Shown one piece after another: positions 41,180 through 52,805 of a DNA stretch of 64,000 nt. The DNA is taken from NCBI GenBank assembly GCA_001630475.1, contig KV419423.1, forward strand, positions 310,001 to 374,000, in the 5' to 3' direction. How positions within the stretch are numbered: the first letter of the stretch is position 1; every line of letters starts with the position of its first letter. Origin of the DNA: Sistotremastrum niveocremeum HHB9708 (lineage: Eukaryota; Basidiomycota; Agaricomycetes; Sistotremastrales; Sistotremastraceae). The notes beneath the pieces were generated by a model. That model made no database searches, was not told where the DNA came from, and saw nothing but the letters and a program-made list of their open reading frames with translations. A program made the translations under genes and the position numbers.

Positions 41180-42614
41180 TTCAGGTTCAAGTTCTGGAAA
41201 GGGACTAGTTACGTGTTGGCGATGCATGCGACGTTCTTCTCGTGAGCTTTGAGGTTGAAATCTCTTGGCTGAAACCACAGACGCTTGAGTTGCCGGCGAC
41301 TCCAGTTTGTGGAGCTTCAGGTACGAATTGATACAGTAGGTAAATGGACAGAAAGAGAATCTAGAGAGAGATGAGACGTGGCTCTGGGACGATGTAAGAT
41401 TGCGCAACGAAAGCTCACTCCTTGATGTTCATTGACAGTGTACAGTCTTGAAAACAGAATTGCAGGAGCCTCATGCTTTGTGACGAGGCGTTCTGAGGCT
41501 GCTTAGGGTAATGAAAGCTCCGGTAGATAAGCTAAAATTAGCTTTCGTTGAGCCACTCGGAGGTTTCAAGTTGCATGTTAGACGAGTCATACATTCTCCC
41601 GGAAACCGAATAGGATTGAAGGCGATGCACTCATAGGGCCATCGTCTCACCATCGGCATATTCGGATCAAAGCGAGAGGTTGTCTCTGAAGGTCTAAGAA
41701 TAGATATATTGAAGAGGCCGAAAAGAGGTCGATTGTCCAATTGATCCCCCGTATAGAGATATCAGGCCTTGCAACATGATTTGTTCATTGGCGGGTGTCC
41801 GAGCTTCACCCGATGGCCTGATAGTCCAGCAAAAGCGCAAACTTTGGTACTTTGTTATAGAGGAGCGCATGTGGACGCCAGATCCTATGGCTGAAAGCCA
41901 AGACATGAGATCTACATTAGACCGCAAGATCACAGTGCATCAACTGCGATCGAAGGTCAACGGAACCATCCGACGACAGTCCAAGGTTCAAGGCACAGGG
42001 TTGACCGGTCACCAACGGCACAGTCGTAGTCGGCGCACATTTCGTCAGTGAGTCCGAGCATGTCAATTCTTACACAATCCTCTCTGGAGCAGCTTTGTCC
42101 ACGGAGTGACCGGCGAAGCAAGGTGCGAAGCCTGAGTGTGCCGCCAGGCACATTGAATCAATTGGCAAGGAGTTTTTTTTTGGTAGATGTGAATTCTGAG
42201 AAGGCAATTACTCCCGAAGAGTTCGCGTTTATGGGTGTGAGTCAAAAGTTCCAGTGGTCGTTACGCCCTAGCTTGCAAAAAAAGGACCATCATGATCGGA
42301 GTTTCAATTGCCAGTACACGAGTGTCGTGGAGGATTTTCCGATATAGTCAACAATTTTTGGTGTCTTCCAGTGACCTTCTTATTGTTCACATAAGATTTC
42401 GTCGACAGTCATTCGAGACGATGCAACTTACAAACAGAGAATGATTAAAATTTCGAGTCGAAGCATCCGAATCCCGATCCGACTGGTATGAATTGAAACT
42501 TTCCGCCAGTACGGACTGTCAGCCAAGGCTGCTCTTAAATCACCGCATATTCCTTGAATCAAGGAATTGAGGCACTCACTGAGCCTATTTAACTGCCTTG
42601 TGTCAGGAATAACC
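41180..42614. other. intergenic, uncertain minus-strand coding at 41471-41933
   Basis: Two overlapping minus-strand frames (41471-41740 and 41694-41933) read protein-like stretches such as MVRRWPYECIAFNPIRFPGE. I found no convincing start, splice or family. The remainder shows nothing. Confidence 0.25.
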
Positions 42615-42893
42615 ATGTCGGAAATCACAGAGCCTATCGAGGTCATGGTGGGACGCGAGGACATCATCAACATGGCTGACAATCCAATGTCGGACCTGGC
42701 GAACCTCATTTATTGGTCAATGTTGGCTTGCACGACTGTCCTGGTGCTAGCACTTCTCTTGCAGTTGATGATCATGTCTCTGGATTTTGATCTAGGAGAG
42801 CTCTTTCTCGTGCCCAGTGCGGTTTTTATCACCGCATTCGTCGTATTGTTCGGATTCATCATGGTCAGAGCCTGGCTAGTATCGCTGGAATGA
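42615..42893 (+). CDS. small two-helix membrane protein
   Basis: Single-exon frame of 92 codons from ATG 42615: MSEITEPIEVMVGREDIINM, a polar start, then two hydrophobic helices (LIYWSMLACTTVLVLALLLQ and LVPSAVFITAFVVLFGFIMV) separated by an acidic turn, ending VRAWLVSLE. It is not recognised as a known family. The topology would put both ends on the same side of a membrane. No neighbour suggests a partner, apart from the 7TM receptor gene about 1.4 kb away. It could also be an exon of a longer gene. Confidence 0.45.
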   Translation: MSEITEPIEVMVGREDIINMADNPMSDLANLIYWSMLACTTVLVLALLLQLMIMSLDFDLGELFLVPSAVFITAFVVLFGFIMVRAWLVSLE

Positions 42894-44100
42894 TGCTAAA
42901 AGCGTGGCTTGGGTCTTTGAAGTCGGGATGTACTGCAGTAAGTCGTTCGATATGCTTAGGCGACATTTCCCGTGATACTGATCAAAAGAACTCCCTTCAG
43001 TCCAAGGCTGCCGCGCCTCGAAGACGTCACACCTGTTTGACACGTGCAATCTGCATCTTTGCTGCTTTGCGACCTCTTCTAAACCCCCCCTCTCCGTCGA
43101 GATCATCGGAGGACAGTGCAGCTCCTTGAATTGTGGATATACTTCCTTGTGCCACCCGCTCCGAGTCATCGTGGCATTATCATGATGAAAATTCTTGGTA
43201 GGCTCAATAAGTGAGTAGTCCACCTACCGTCGCCTCTGATTGATTGCTTATAATCGTTCGAGGACAGCTTGAAGCTGTTCACAACCTGTCTAAACCAAAC
43301 TTCTACTGTCAGAGGGCTCGCTCGTGACGGCGTTCTCTTGATGCGATTCTGCTCGTATCACTTTCGGAAATTGGAGAATTCAAGTCTATCGCTGCTTCCT
43401 ATCCAGTCACCAAGGTCGTACATAAAAACGCTTGGGATCATGAGGAAAAACTAGTCGTCTTTGATCAGCTATGCTATGGTTCGTGAGACGACAACGCTTC
43501 TTAGAATGGAATATTTTCCCAAAAACGCCTGGGAACCGATTGCGCTCATCGTGCACGCAGCACTTCTATCTACCGTACCTGCCGAAAGTTGAGGCTCCCC
43601 CCAACATTCTGCGTCGTTTCTGCGAATCGATGGCACCGATGTCTCCTACATGTAAATCCTCAGCCTGTTCCGCGTCTACGGAAATGAAAACCGAGCCACG
43701 TGGTCCAGGACATCCAACTTCTATCCAACAAGGAGATAGCCGTGAATGGGGCCATTCACGCCTGCCTTCACGCCCGTGGTACCGACGCAATTGGCCTTCG
43801 TTATCAGCAATCGCTGAAAGTGAATAGCAAGCCTCTTCTCCGTCAACGGCATTGGACAAGCGTCTGAAGGAAATGAACTCGAGAATTACGGGGAGGATTG
43901 AATATCGGACCCGCCCGATTCTTCGATCTTGCCGTAGGCCTTGCTATGTGCAGACAATCAGTGATATTGCTCATTGTCAATGACGGGACTTGAGGCAATC
44001 GACTCTTTGAAGTCGATGCCGGTCATCGATGGACACGATAACGGCGATATGATTTTTCTTCGTCTCTTCTTTGGGGGCAGGGATAGTTGTATATAAGTCG
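42894..44100. other. unassigned, some coding-like frames on plus strand
   Basis: Around 43340-43450 one plus frame reads LSEIGEFKSIAASYPVTKVV and on to VVFDQLCYGS, and 43560-43820 reads HFYLPYLPKVEAPPNILRRF. They are in different frames, without a coherent gene model, so a decayed gene is possible. No family assigned. Confidence 0.25.
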
Positions 44101-44156
44101 AACATGCGTCGACGAGGTTGAAGCACCATCCACACACCACCCCCATCATCTGCATC

Positions 44157-44452
44157 ATGCCTTTCTCCACTGGTACTATGGGTAACCTGAACGTCTCTGG
44201 CGCCAACCATGGCACCAACAACTTCGGTGATGGCAACACCAGCAACATCACTCACGACTCCCATAACACAAATAACTCGAAGCACGCCAATATTACCAGT
44301 ACGTGTATATAGTGTCACTTCGTCGATTTGCATTGAATTTCGATGTAGCGGGTAACGGCGGCAATGGATACGGCGGCCATAGCCACGGACGCAAGGGACA
44401 CGGTGGCCGCGGCGTCGGCGGAAGAGCCGGAGACGTTCATTTCAGCCAGTAA
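44157..44452 (+). CDS. small Asn/Gly-rich motif protein 1
   Basis: 82-residue peptide from two exons with a 50-base intron at 44299-44348. It begins MPFSTGTMGNLNVSGANHG, continues TNNFGDGNTSNITHDSHN, and has a Gly/His/Arg-rich C-terminus (GNGGNGYGGHSHGRKGHGGR) ending GDVHFSQ. Residues 15-42 carry the motif G-x-N-[YH]-G-x-N-N-[FLV]-G-[DN]-x-N shared by five genes in the next 11 kb. A paralogue with the same intron position lies at 51313. A TATATAAG box is about 65 bases upstream. No signal peptide. Asn/Gly density and repeated N-x-G spacing suggest a beta-forming, prion-like segment, but this is inference; no database family is known to me. Confidence 0.75.
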
Positions 44453-44834
44453 ACTGTAAGTGGTCTACCCCTGCATTGACGAGGACGGTGAACTGACAGT
44501 CATTCTGCCCCGATCTAGCAGACTGTTGTACGGAAAGCCAACATATGTAACCTGGCCTCCTTCGTTCTGTACTAGTTGTAGTCCAGGCCTGATGAAATAT
44601 GAATCTCGTTCGTGCGTCGTGGTTATTGGGATTATAAGGATGCAACGAAGGCGAAGTCAATATTTTTAATCAAAAATTGTCAGCGATCTGCGATGACAGT
44701 GGGCCCAAACATATTTTCATGCATGTCACTTTGCAGCCCAGTTGGATGGCACAAGAAACAGAGGCAATGACTAGAAGTGGTACACAGCAAAATCTCGGGT
44801 TTGCTTTTGAGGATCATTTTCGAAATTAGCTTGC

Positions 44835-47022
44835 TCAATATTTATCTGACATGAGAGCATCCACGAGAGGGAATCGCGCGACCAGCGAGATTAATCTCCG
44901 AACATCGAACGAGCTTAAGAGGCGGCAATTAGAGGGAGCCGGACTGTATCGGATGAACTTACCGAGATAGCTGTGCTACTTCCTTGACTTCCGTGAGCGC
45001 CTGCTCTTGGGACGGGAAGGTGTGTGTCGGAAGTGAAGCGAGAGCATCTCGCAATTCTGCGTAACAAACTTCTACGGCGGGAAGCACCGTCATGAAAATG
45101 CAACTGCGGCTAATTGGCCCTTTGCTCCTTGCGACCGATCTCAAAACATCGAGCTAATGATTCCCATTTGAGCTGGAGTCCCACGGAGTTCAACATTCAA
45201 GAGATATAACTTACCAGTCTGCTCTTTGCGATAGCCAGACGCCCGTTCATAATAAGAAGGCCTGCGTCAGATAATTCTTCCATTGCTTCGACAGTCTCGA
45301 GGATATGATTGTTCTCTTCGATATCCGTGTACCGTATATTGAGAGGAAGTGGCAACTCCAATTCAGCCGCGGAGATCTCGTAATGGGCTAGACTGCCCAG
45401 AGAAGCCAACACGATGAGAGCGAATGTAGCTCTCCTCCAAATCTATCATGGGCTCATGTTGGATTTTCCGTGCGGTGTCTAAGTGAGGTACACACCTGTT
45501 GTTTTAGACTGTTGGAGTGAAATAGTGTTGGATCTTCTCCAAGTGCATGTAGACTCTTCTTCTTCTCTGTTGACGTCGGACTTCGATCCGCGTTTATCGC
45601 CTTCGTAATAATTGGCTCAAATGCTGGCCACTTTTCTTGGTTCTCGAAGCAGTGAAAGCCGTAGAGCAATCTATCAAGCGGATCAGACATATTGGACCGT
45701 AAATCACACTGAAGACGCACATGGGATTGATGCCGAGTAAGGCGCTTTTGTTACTGATGCATCCCCAGTCCAGGTCCTTGAGCAGGTTGTGAGCCTCGTG
45801 AAGCAGAAGCTGAGCGAATGTCTGAGGTTCGACAGACAGCCCGGAAGGATTCGCAGGCTGTGTAGACAAGGTATGAGGGCACAAATACAATCTCGATAAA
45901 CAGTGACTTACAGATGGTCTGGGATTAATGTGTCCATAATATATGACCAAGAGAAGTAACGCTGTCCTCGCTTTGAGTGTCGCCAGCTTTGGTGGATCCC
46001 GGTGCGTCCAGAGATGGCTGGTGGGAAGCACAGAACGCTTTTCAATCGCTGCCCCTATTCCCGCGAGCTTCATCGGGAAGATTTCGAAGGCTCGCTCGCG
46101 ACAGTCCTCCAGATACGTCTTCGAAACAGATACAGCCGGATGAGTTCCGAGCGGTAGGACCGCCTTATCATTTCCAGTGGTTCGGGGTCGGCCATCGCTG
46201 AGCTTAAGTCGAGATGGAACCGCATGGATGCCTGTAGAGTTGTTGGTAGGTACAGGATGAGGACGTTTATCTTTCAATGCTTTTAGAGCATATTGGAGCT
46301 GTCAACAGGGAATGCTCACCTTGTGCTGAGTTCCTTCCTAGAGCGTATTCCTCTTCTGCTGATGCATGAGGCTGAGAGATGTGATTCACCTAGAGAATAG
46401 CAGATTAGAGAAGTCAGAAAACAGAGCTCAACAACGGCGCCATGGTGGCCCGGCGAAGGTGTCTTATCGGACTTACTTCGACAAGCTCGCGTGGCGGGTA
46501 CGGCTGATAACCTCGCCTCTTGCGAGTTGGGGCTACTACGGAGGTGAGAAAATGTGTATATAATCATGGAAAGTACTGACGAGTTGTGGCCTCAAAGCTC
46601 GAGGATGGACTGAGGGGTCCTGTGGCATCAGCCCGAGACTCCGGAGATGAGACGCTCTTCGCTGTTCGGCCAAAAGACCGATGCGCAAAGACTTGTGTAT
46701 TGGTTTTTGTGGTTGACGTGGGCCTTCTCCCGTCACGACAATCGGTGAGAGGAGGTGACTGGGTGGGTCGAGACGGTGGTCGAAATGCAACAAATGGGTT
46801 AACAGCGACCCACTCTGGCGTCTCCAATCTGGGACGACGACCTTCCTGCGTCGACACGCTGAAAGGGTTTGGCGGTCCAGATAACCACCCTTTCACACTA
46901 GGCTCCAATAAAATCTGGTAAGTGATTGGTCCGTGCGGCCCAGGAGGGCGATGCTCGTGCCCGGGCCCTGGGTCAAGCCCTGGGTCGTCCTGGAGGAGAG
47001 GGGCGAGCTGGATGGATGACAT
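44835..47022 (-). CDS. unrecognised protein family, paralogue 2 (inverted pair)
   Basis: Homologue of the plus-strand gene at 37186-39420, with matching exon order. It starts MSSIQLAPLLQDDPG at 47022; SFIMS-type sequence just upstream is also shared, so the promoters were duplicated as well. Shared blocks include HEHRPPGPHGPITYQILLEP, the basic APTRKRRGYQPYPPRE, CRERAFEIFPMKLAGIGAAI, LLLLVIYYGHINPRPS, LLIMNGRLAIAKSRL and SCIFMTVLPAVEVCY. The last exon (RSFDVRRLISLVARFPLVDA to the stop at 44835) follows an intron starting at the apparent TAA near 44959. The middle part has diverged more than the N-terminus. Function unknown. The frame appears intact. Confidence 0.7.
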
Positions 47023-47737
47023 GTGCGGGGGAGATGGTGGTAGGAGGATACAGAGGGTGATGGGACCGTCGACATTATAAAGGATTTCGAGGTCGCTGCC
47101 CTCGACGACCCTCGCTTCCGGATTCGGTTAGGGGCGTCGAGCGCTCTTGTTTGTTCCTGATTGTATTGTTCTCTTTTCGTGTCGCTTGTTGTTCGGTTGC
47201 CATTTTCACTTGTTGACTGATCCATTCTCTCTGTACTAAGGTGAAAGTCAACTTCGTTTTCTGAGTTTTTTTGGGAATAATGCTTCTCGCGTTTTTCTAT
47301 ATTGTCCCAGTTCAGACCTCTCCAGTCTTGGCCTCTACCCGGTACGATGAAACGACATCCTTGATTCAGCTCTTCACGATCGATCAGAAACCTCGTTAAC
47401 CACCACTCACCACTCTTCGGATTCTCCGAAGACGTCGCGACGAGCCATCTTCTTGGACGTTTTTTCCCCGATCTTTACAAAAGCTATCATACTTTTCTCA
47501 CACCAGCCGTCATCTAAGGACCCAAAATTATGGGCTGGCGCCTTGTCGAGCCTCGTGGAGCGCACCACTCTCCCGCTGAGTCCAAAAGTACCGGCCTCGC
47601 CGTTTTCAGGAATAAGACTACCCCAACAGAAGTCAAGACTTACCTCGACAGGCGTGCGGAGCTGTTTTCCTCGCCTCCTGCAGGTTATTATGATAGCGCG
47701 CTCACAATTGACAAACCAGAGGTCGACTCTGCGGATT

Positions 47738-47860
47738 TCATAGATCCTGCGGCATCTCCACGTTCTGCGAGCCTGAGAAGCTATTTGCTTTTCGGCCAGA
47801 GGACTGGTGCGCAATTGTTTGTTCATTGGTTCTATTGGTTGACATGTGAGCCTGTCTCGC
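47738..47860 (-). pseudogene. fragment of a third copy of the inverted-pair family
   Basis: A minus-strand frame reads STNRTNEQTIAHQSSGRK and continues KANSFSGSQN, closely resembling STNRTTVQSFAQRSLGRT plus ARSVSPLESQ of the gene at 37186 and the equivalent part of its paralogue. It ends soon after, and the surrounding 47.4-48.05 kb does not give the other conserved blocks. It is read as a tandem remnant lying directly upstream of paralogue 2. Confidence 0.55.
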
Positions 47861-48118
47861 CATGGTAATCTCGAAGAGAGAGCGGCGAGGTCGCAGTGCG
47901 CACTGAATGTGGCAGGATCTTTCAACACGTACAGGGAACAACAGTGACGTACGTGACTGGTCTCGAATCGACGAGACCATCGCCATGACTTCCAAAACTG
48001 CGACTAAGGAGTCCTGGACACATAAACAGTACATGCTAATATACAACGACGACCGCGATACCTGGAATGGAATGACAAAGCAGTGAACAAACCCTAGTAC
48101 AAGTGAAGAAAAGACCTT

Positions 48119-49001
48119 CTAGAAACCTAATTTAAGGCCGAATGAACCCAACAATGGCAGCCCAGCCCCAACGTTCAGGTTAAATAGACCATCATTGCGG
48201 TCCTCGCGGTAGCGGGCTTGGCGGTCAGGCGCTCGGTCGTGATAGAGATCACGAACCTCATGCCTTTGACTGTACCGAGGTCCCCGCCGATCATCCTCGT
48301 AGACATTATAGTCACGTCGAACGGAGCGTTCATGGTAGACGTCGTCTTCTTCGTCATCCTCAGCGTCGGCGTTGGATCGATTATCGTACCGAGGCCCCGA
48401 TTCATCGCTTTCGCCAACACTGGAGTCGTTATCTTCCTCGTCGCTGCGCCCGCGACCAGAACTCGAAGTTATCCTACGCCTGAAATTTCATGATCAGATG
48501 CGGTCTGCCCCATGCGAATCACGAGGCTTACTGTGGCGGGCGAGGATAATCTGCGCGTCTGTTCGATTGACTGACTTCACGATTGCTCGCGTATCTGTCG
48601 TCACGATATCTTCCGGAGCCGTCTGAGTGGCCGTTAAACGCGACAATGTGGTCGAATGGACAAAACGCACCACCGGAATGTTTGTGCTTCGAGATATATA
48701 CTTGCTTCGAGTTGTAAGTCCTGGCACCATCCCGCCAGTTCTCGATGTTCTTGATACGCTCCGAATTATCGACATTGGAAGAGTTATCGGAATTGTCAAT
48801 GTCGTGCGAGTCGTGTCTGATGTTCGTCCGATTGTTGTCTCCAAGATTGTTGGCACCATAGTTGGTCCCCAGATTGGTGTCTCCGCGACCATACCTCTCC
48901 TCCTGGACACTCGTACCGGCTGGATAGCCTGTTTGCTCGGGATAATAGTGATTGATTATCAGTGTGTTGGAGGTCGTTGGGACGGAAGGATAGCGATACA
49001 T
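48119..49001 (-). CDS. disordered protein with the shared Asn-rich motif
   Basis: About 277 residues in two exons, intron near 48481-48530. It starts MYRYPSVPTTSNTLIINHYY at 49001. The shared motif follows at about residues 44-72: GTNYGANNLGDNNRTNIRHD, then SHDIDNS. The remainder is strongly charged and disordered (Arg/Asp/Tyr-rich, for example EDDEEDDVYHERSVRRDYNV), closing with a short hydrophobic Gly/Leu tail LPLLGSFGLKLGF. The N-terminal string NTLIIN is also present in the next gene of the set (49442-50243), which supports common descent. No catalytic domain. It could be an adaptor or aggregation-prone signalling partner; this is inference. Confidence 0.72.
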
Positions 49002-49441
49002 TGTGGTTTTGCGTCTTTACGAGGGTCGTCTGAGTGACAAGAGAGTCGATAGGGACTGGCAAACTCTGTCGAGTAGACTTTCACTAGCTATAGCATACTC
49101 AGATCATCGCCCTTTGTCCTGAAGGTTAGGGTTCCTAGCACGATCCAACGGATCTGGGTAAATCAGATCATTGTCCATGAGGCTCCGATATGATCCAAGA
49201 ATACTCATTATCTATTGAAGCTTCGATGAATGAGATCGCGGATGATCTGAACTCAACCTTCATCTTTGCGACTCTCAAAACGCGACAATGAGTCCATCCG
49301 GGTTCATCACAATCGGCTACGCCCGAGTCAACTTGAAGGTCGTTGTAAACAATCGATCGCGATGCCGAGTTTCAATAGGTAATTTCCGAGACGGAGAAGG
49401 AGGACAGCAAGAGTCCATACAGCTTGAATCAACATCTAGAT

Positions 49442-50243
49442 TCAGCCTTGTACACCACCGTGCCGTGTCCGTTCGAGCCATTGATGCCCGTGATCGCTTC
49501 GATCACAAGTTACAATAACAGAATTTCTCGGACCGCGAACGAACTTCACGGGGCTATAGGGTCTAACAACATCCACCACTTTCACGACTCCATCGATGAC
49601 TTTGACGACCTTGATTACATTTCCCCGGCGGTCTGGGGACGTGGATGACTCCAAATCTCCAGAATCATTGAGATCGGAAGCAGACTTCGTCTTGCTCGTG
49701 GCGGTCACGTTGTCGGCCATCGGGGCGCTGGGTTTGCCAACAACGCCATCGGCATCAGAAGTATGAATGTTGGCCAAGCCAGGGATATCGGCGGCAGGAC
49801 CAATCAACTTTTGTCTGAGCGGGCATTTAGACGTCGACATGAATTGTATCGAATTTTAATCAACTTACTGACTGCGAGGATACCCCAAGCGTCTCTGCCC
49901 CTTACGAGGCTGAAAGTAATCGGCGCTCCCGTTGACTCCATTACCGCCTATTAAAATTGAGAGCAGACGCACATATATGAGACATTAGCTTACCACCGGA
50001 AGTTATATATGTCGGGCTATTATAGGTATTGCTTGAGTTATTCGTACTCTGCGAATGACTCGAATTGTCCGTGTCATGCGAGTCATTGCTGATGTTGGTC
50101 GTGTTGTGATCACCAAGATTATTGGCTCCGTAATTGCTTCCGAAAGTCAGATCCCCCGCTCCGCGACTGACAGCAGGGAAACCCCAGCCTTCGGGAATGT
50201 TTATGATAAGCGTATTGGACGGAGGAGGAGAAACAACGGCCAT
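49442..50243 (-). CDS. motif protein with Val/Lys-rich C-terminal region
   Basis: Starts MAVVSPPPSNTLIINIPEGW at 50243. The shared motif is GSNYGANNLGDHNTTNISND plus SHDTDNS at residues 35-61, followed by a Ser/Asn run. Exon 2 (from about 49947) reads GNGVNGSADYFQPRKGQRRL. Its apparent stop at 49865 overlaps a consensus GTAAGT; splicing 49868-49815 (54 bases, usual for this genome) joins in frame to a third exon, QKLIGPAADIPGLANIHTSD, ending at 49442. That exon contains VIKVVKVIDGVVKVVDVV, a strongly beta-prone repeat. Alternatively the third exon is a separate gene starting at ATG 49840, and the first protein is about 110 residues. Both forms are possible. Function unknown. Confidence 0.6.
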
Positions 50244-51270
50244 TGGAAAGGACTTTGCGCAGGGACCGTTATGAAAGTAAACCGCGAGAATTTATCATTC
50301 TATGCTCGACCATATTGCCCTGGCCCTATCATGAATCTCTTCTTCCCCTGGATCCAGTTGGAAAAGGGTTGCGACAGCTTTTCCGGGATAAGTTTATCAG
50401 ACCATCAGCGTTCATAGAATCTCAAGAGAATATTGCCAATCCCAGAATTAAATTATCGTAGAAGATTGAATAGAAAGCCTCGAGGTAAGTCAGACGTGTT
50501 GTCAGGTATTTACGAAGATGGTACCATTACATCGTTGCCTGCCACCGAGACCGAAAACCACGAGGACAGATAATCAACAGATGATTTAGGATCGGGATAC
50601 TGCGAGCCAGCCTTCACTGGCAGGCTCATTCGATTTGAATGTATGACACAACATGAGCAGAACACGCGTGAAACCGCAAGCCTTAGATGGAGAACATGCG
50701 AGTCGAGAATGAGACCGAGTAATGCAGAGATTAAAGACTCGAAACGGCGAACGCAAGCAGGAGAACCACTGAAGGCAAAAACGTCGTAAAAGATGGGGTC
50801 ATGATAGGGCGCTAATTAGGAAACTCCGACCGCGCCGACTTTCTTCTCTCGACGTCGATGCTCCTGCAACGGACTGAACTGCTACAAAAGCTCTGTTGTC
50901 TTTAAGAATATTTGGCCCATGAACACTAATACCTTCCTGTCATCGAACTTCTTCATTCAAATGTCTAGTTCCCTGTTAGTCATCATGAAATCGATGAGAT
51001 CTGTCGGGCTTCAAGCTTTCAAGTTTTGCAGTTTGGGCAGAGGGATCAACCAGCTGCCGAATATATCGATGGTCCGGTGTCAACGTTCTCCTTTGGAAAC
51101 TTGATGTTCTCTCTTGCCATGTCTATTAATGAAGCGCGGTCACAATCCATGCCGTACGACATGTCATCTAAGTTCATCGATGCATCAACTCCAGGCACCA
51201 GCGCTCAGATCTTTCCAGTCCTAGATTAGTAGAAAGCATTCCACGGTCCAAGGGCAAGACATAGGAACGT
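50244..51270. other. intergenic, no gene seen
   Basis: Promoter region for the divergent motif genes. A plus-strand frame near 51020-51228 reads DQPAAEYIDGPVSTFSFGNL and may be a remnant, but it has no supporting structure. Confidence 0.4.
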
Positions 51271-51312
51271 GTTATATACGACAGCAGTGAAGGAACTGCG
51301 TCCTCAGTCAAC

Positions 51313-51610
51313 ATGCCTTTCTCTACCGGCACTATGGGCGATCTCAACGTCTCTGGCCCTAACTATGGGGTTAACAACTTTGGTGATAACAACCAGTCTA
51401 ACATCACCAGAGACTCTCATAACGTTGACAACTCGAAGCGCACCACCATAAGAAGTACGTCAGTTGCGAATCTGTCTGACACCGCCACTAAGTTGTGTCC
51501 CTGTAGCCGGCAATGGAGGCAATGGCTACGGCGGTCATGCATACGGTCGCAAAGGACATGGTGGCCGCGGAGTGGGCGGCAGAGGTGGCGATGTCCATTT
51601 CAACCAATAA
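51313..51610 (+). CDS. small Asn/Gly-rich motif protein 2
   Basis: Paralogue of the 44157 gene: 81 residues in two exons, intron 51455-51506 at the same codon. It begins MPFSTGTMGDLNVSGPNYG, with VNNFGDNNQSNITRDSHN and VDNSKR; the second exon reads GNGGNGYGGHAYGRKGHGGR and ends GDVHFNQ. A TTATATAC box lies about 40 bases upstream. Both ends of the protein are kept between the two copies while spacer residues vary, which points to selection. Same orientation as the first copy, about 7 kb away, with two related longer genes between. Confidence 0.75.
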
Positions 51611-51965
51611 GCTCAAAGCCCTCATCCTTCCGCTCCATCGGTGAATATATATTATCAGTCTTCGCAATTCTCAACCTGATGATGTATCTAGATGATATCT
51701 CCCAGCCTCGCTTGAGATTAGATTGCATCGTTTGATTTGCGTTGTCTAAGAATGTCGGTTATGTTCCCTAGGTTGCAATAGAGCTTGATTTTTGCCTTTC
51801 CATCTCATCCGACGTGCGGGGACCAAGACTCTGTTATGCCGGTGGGAAGTGGGAGTAGCGCAGCAAGTATGTTCACGAAGAAATTACATGATCCAGAAAT
51901 ACAGAAAAGAGAGAAATATGGAAATGGTGTGAAAGAAAGTGGCCGCTGGTGTGTGTGTGTACCTC

Positions 51966-52805
51966 CTATGACGATGAATCGTTGTTCTTACCACACTGGT
52001 TAAGACCGGCTCCACAGAATCCCGCGATGATCAGATAAATAATCAGCTGTAGAAGGAATAAATGGCACGCGAAGACGAAAGCGCTTGAAAGGACATACAA
52101 TGCCAACACCTCCACTCAGCCACAGAATCTTTTGATTTCTCCAAAATTGTCGCCTTCTCTGAGCCCGTGCACCCCGACGGAAAGCCACAGCTTGAGTTGC
52201 CATGTTATCCGTCTTATCCACCAACAAGTCAATCCGTTCCCCTCGCGAAAGGATCTGTTCGACGTTGTGAACCATGATATCTTTCACCTGATTCAGCTCG
52301 TTCTGAGCATTTGTCAGAGCGTCTTTGCCAGCTTCATTAGGATTCTCATTAAACTCTTTCATAAGCTTCTCGAGTTTGTCGCCGTAAGTCAGCTGAAGAC
52401 CATGATGCGAGGATTCCGTCGAGAGGGCAGTAGAGGGTGGCAAGAGGGCTTGAAGTCGGGTAAGGAAGGTGAATGGTAGTCGACGTCCCACACTATCGTC
52501 AGCCATGACGAGGTAGACAACGCCTGACTCGGCGACATAATGGAATAGATATTGTTCCCATACATCTGAGGTTCCAGGATGAGCATGGTCACTTCAAATA
52601 GTTCTCTTTGGAGACACACAGGTCAATTTCGAATTATTGGGTGGAATCTTGGACAAGATAGTCTGCACGGCTATGACGAAATTGAGCCGCAGTCAACCAG
52701 GAACAAGCATAACGAACCTTGTGAGAAGTCTCGCTTGCCAGTACTCGATTCTACTAAGATAGTAGACGATTCTGCATTGGCAACCAATGCATGGATAAGA
52801 GACAT
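51966..52805 (-). CDS. R-SNARE of the VAMP7 type (longin, SNARE, TM)
   Basis: Vesicle SNARE for fusion at endosome, vacuole or plasma membrane. From ATG 52805 it reads MSLIHALVANAESSTILVE, then ILSKIPPNNSKLTYVWEQYL and FHYVAESGVVYLVMADD of the longin domain, a SNARE helix (EKLMKEFNENPNEAGKDAL, NQVKDIMVHNVEQILSRGER with the central Arg, IDLLVDKTDNM), basic RRGARAQRRRQFWRNQK and a C-terminal membrane helix (LIIYLIIAGFCGAGL). Four exons; introns near 52723-52679, 52635-52582 and 52097-52051. Length of about 230 residues fits VAMP7. The last residues NQCGKNNDSSS could instead be ended by another intron. It is divergent from the Sec61-beta gene. Confidence 0.9.
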
